Below, piece after piece: positions 63,264-64,000 of a DNA stretch of 64,000 nucleotides (positions are counted from its first letter, which is position 1; each line of letters opens with the position of its first letter). The notes under the pieces are model-generated. The model did not search any database, was not told the DNA's origin, and saw nothing but the letters and a program-made list of their open reading frames with translations. The translations under genes were made by a program, and so were the position numbers. The stretch comes from Lactobacillus corticis (GTDB lineage: Bacteria > Bacillota > Bacilli > Lactobacillales > Lactobacillaceae): positions 1 through 64,000 of the forward strand of contig NZ_BMAY01000008.1 of the NCBI RefSeq assembly GCF_018327645.1, read 5' to 3'.

Positions 63264-63704
63264 TTAGAATCGTGCGGTAAATTGCACTTTTTGTTCTTTG
63301 TCAAGCACTGCTATTTCACACTCGGTCGTCCTGCCAGACTCACGTTGTAATGTTTCCGCAATCATGCCGGCCTCTAGGGCAAATTCGGCACTGCCGCTGT
63401 TCATCCGGTCTAAAACTGTTTGACCAGTCAACTCAAAACTAGCTGAAGCGCGGCGTTGTTTGATTAATTCAATATGGCCAAATTGGGCATGATTAAAAAA
63501 GTCAGACAAATCCTCTAAACTGGCCAAATCATAGTGGCGTGCCAGGCGTTTGCCGGCCCAGTAGAGAATGCTGGCGTTATCCTCGCCCAAAATAGTAGGT
63601 AGAAGAAAATCGCGGTACAACTGATTAACAAAATAAACATTTTCGCTATATGCATCGTCAGTTGTCGGTTTAGTCTGTTCAGTCTGTTCAGTGTTGTCTT
63701 GCAT
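63264..63704 (-). CDS. YslB family protein (DUF2507)
   Basis: The 146-residue protein has a Thr/Gln-rich N-terminus (1-20), then [18 protein letters not shown] and [15 protein letters not shown], the DUF2507/YslB pattern. The family appears as a V4R-like small ligand-binding fold; function is unknown. I chose the ATG at 63702-63704, with GAGGG 5 nt upstream, over one 12 nt earlier that abuts its ribosome site. It lies upstream of mscL on the same strand and converges on trxA with it. Confidence 0.82.
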   Translation of the reverse strand: MQDNTEQTEQTKPTTDDAYSENVYFVNQLYRDFLLPTILGEDNASILYWAGKRLARHYDLASLEDLSDFFNHAQFGHIELIKQRRASASFELTGQTVLDRMNSGSAEFALEAGMIAETLQRESGRTTECEIAVLDKEQKVQFTARF

Positions 63705-63962
63705 AAAGTCCCTCATCCCTTTTAATTATGTTTATTTTACATTAAACTCTTTGCTTTGTCGTGGAAAGATTTTCTAAAAGCTGAAAAAACGAGACAAGGC
63801 GCTTTCATTTCTCATCATAATTTAGTTGCTTAACGAAATTAATATAGCAAACTATTTGTTAAAGCAAAAGAAAATTGCTCGGTAAGCCGGCGGTCAAAGG
63901 TGCAAATTTTGTGCTTTTGCATTAAACTGATAGGAGCACAATTTAGTTATGAGGTGGAGCAA

Positions 63963-64000
63963 ATGGATAATCGACCAATCGGTCTTCTTGATTCAGGCGT
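63963..64000 (+). CDS. murI: Glutamate racemase, 5' end only
   Basis: The window ends 13 codons into a gene starting DNRPIGLLDSGV, the N-terminus of glutamate racemase with its IGLLDSG motif (catalytic Asp). It supplies D-glutamate for peptidoglycan. GAGGTGGAG precedes the ATG. The rest lies outside the window. In the 246-nt spacer before it, a TTGTGCT/AGCACAA inverted repeat is visible, but no clear promoter. Confidence 0.85.
   Translation, partial: MDNRPIGLLDSG

Overview
The window reads as the chromosome of a Lactobacillus in the strict sense (L. delbrueckii/acidophilus group). The pointers are Firmicutes regulatory elements (CIRCE, T-box, L10 leader, cre sites, Rex), strong GGAGG ribosome binding sites, a small SRP RNA, and the order scrR-scrB//scrA, LytTR-membrane protein, groESL, mutS-mutL-ruvAB, which I recall from this group. 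No IS element, prophage, CRISPR array or integrase is visible. Most of the window is core genome; the accessory-looking part is roughly 0.2-14.4 kb.

Layout. 1-8.1 kb: tRNA-Asn, a membrane protein, a frameshifted LysR regulator divergent from an Ldh2-family dehydrogenase, a mannose-type PTS operon (IIAB-IIC-IID-DUF956), glycerate kinase and a small membrane protein. 8.1-14.4 kb: a probable flavin-based extracellular electron transfer (EET) locus. A leftward ndh2-eetA-eetB-dmkB cluster diverges from a rightward tandem-FMN-binding lipoprotein (pplA-like) and an ApbE flavin transferase. 14.4-17.9 kb: rpmG-secE-nusG, rplK-rplA and rplJ-rplL with leader elements. 18-23.2 kb: UDP-galactopyranose mutase, an orphan DXS-like enzyme, a D-2-hydroxyacid dehydrogenase, a frameshifted RsmC-like methyltransferase and a small membrane protein.

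23.3-36.2 kb: tadA, SRP RNA, dnaX-ybaB-recR-yaaL, then tmk-holB-yabA-rsmI-thioesterase-folT-tsaB-rimI-tsaD, an ABC-F ATPase on the other strand, and rex. 36.2-40.9 kb: the divergent sucrose system scrR/scrB//scrA, with matching operators and cre sites. 41-42.3 kb: a LytTR regulator with a LiaF-like membrane protein. 42.4-50.5 kb: groES-groEL, mutS-mutL-ruvA-ruvB. 50.6-56.1 kb: yajC, zwf-dinB, an NrnA-type DHH phosphoesterase and a DEAD-box helicase. 56.1-64 kb: T-box/alaS, ireB-ruvX-DUF1292, mutS2, trxA, mscL, a YslB-like protein and the first codons of murI.

How it fits together. Sugars enter through two PTS systems (mannose/glucose type and sucrose), and NAD+ is regenerated by lactate-type dehydrogenases. 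The EET locus offers an alternative electron sink: NADH to Ndh2, quinone, a flavinylated lipoprotein and an external acceptor. Rex senses NADH/NAD+. The items most worth a second look are the EET locus with its control elements, a MutL whose endonuclease motifs have all decayed, a DXS-like enzyme lacking two substrate-phosphate arginines, a CIRCE that doubles as a terminator, an unusual alaS T-box architecture, and two frameshifted genes.
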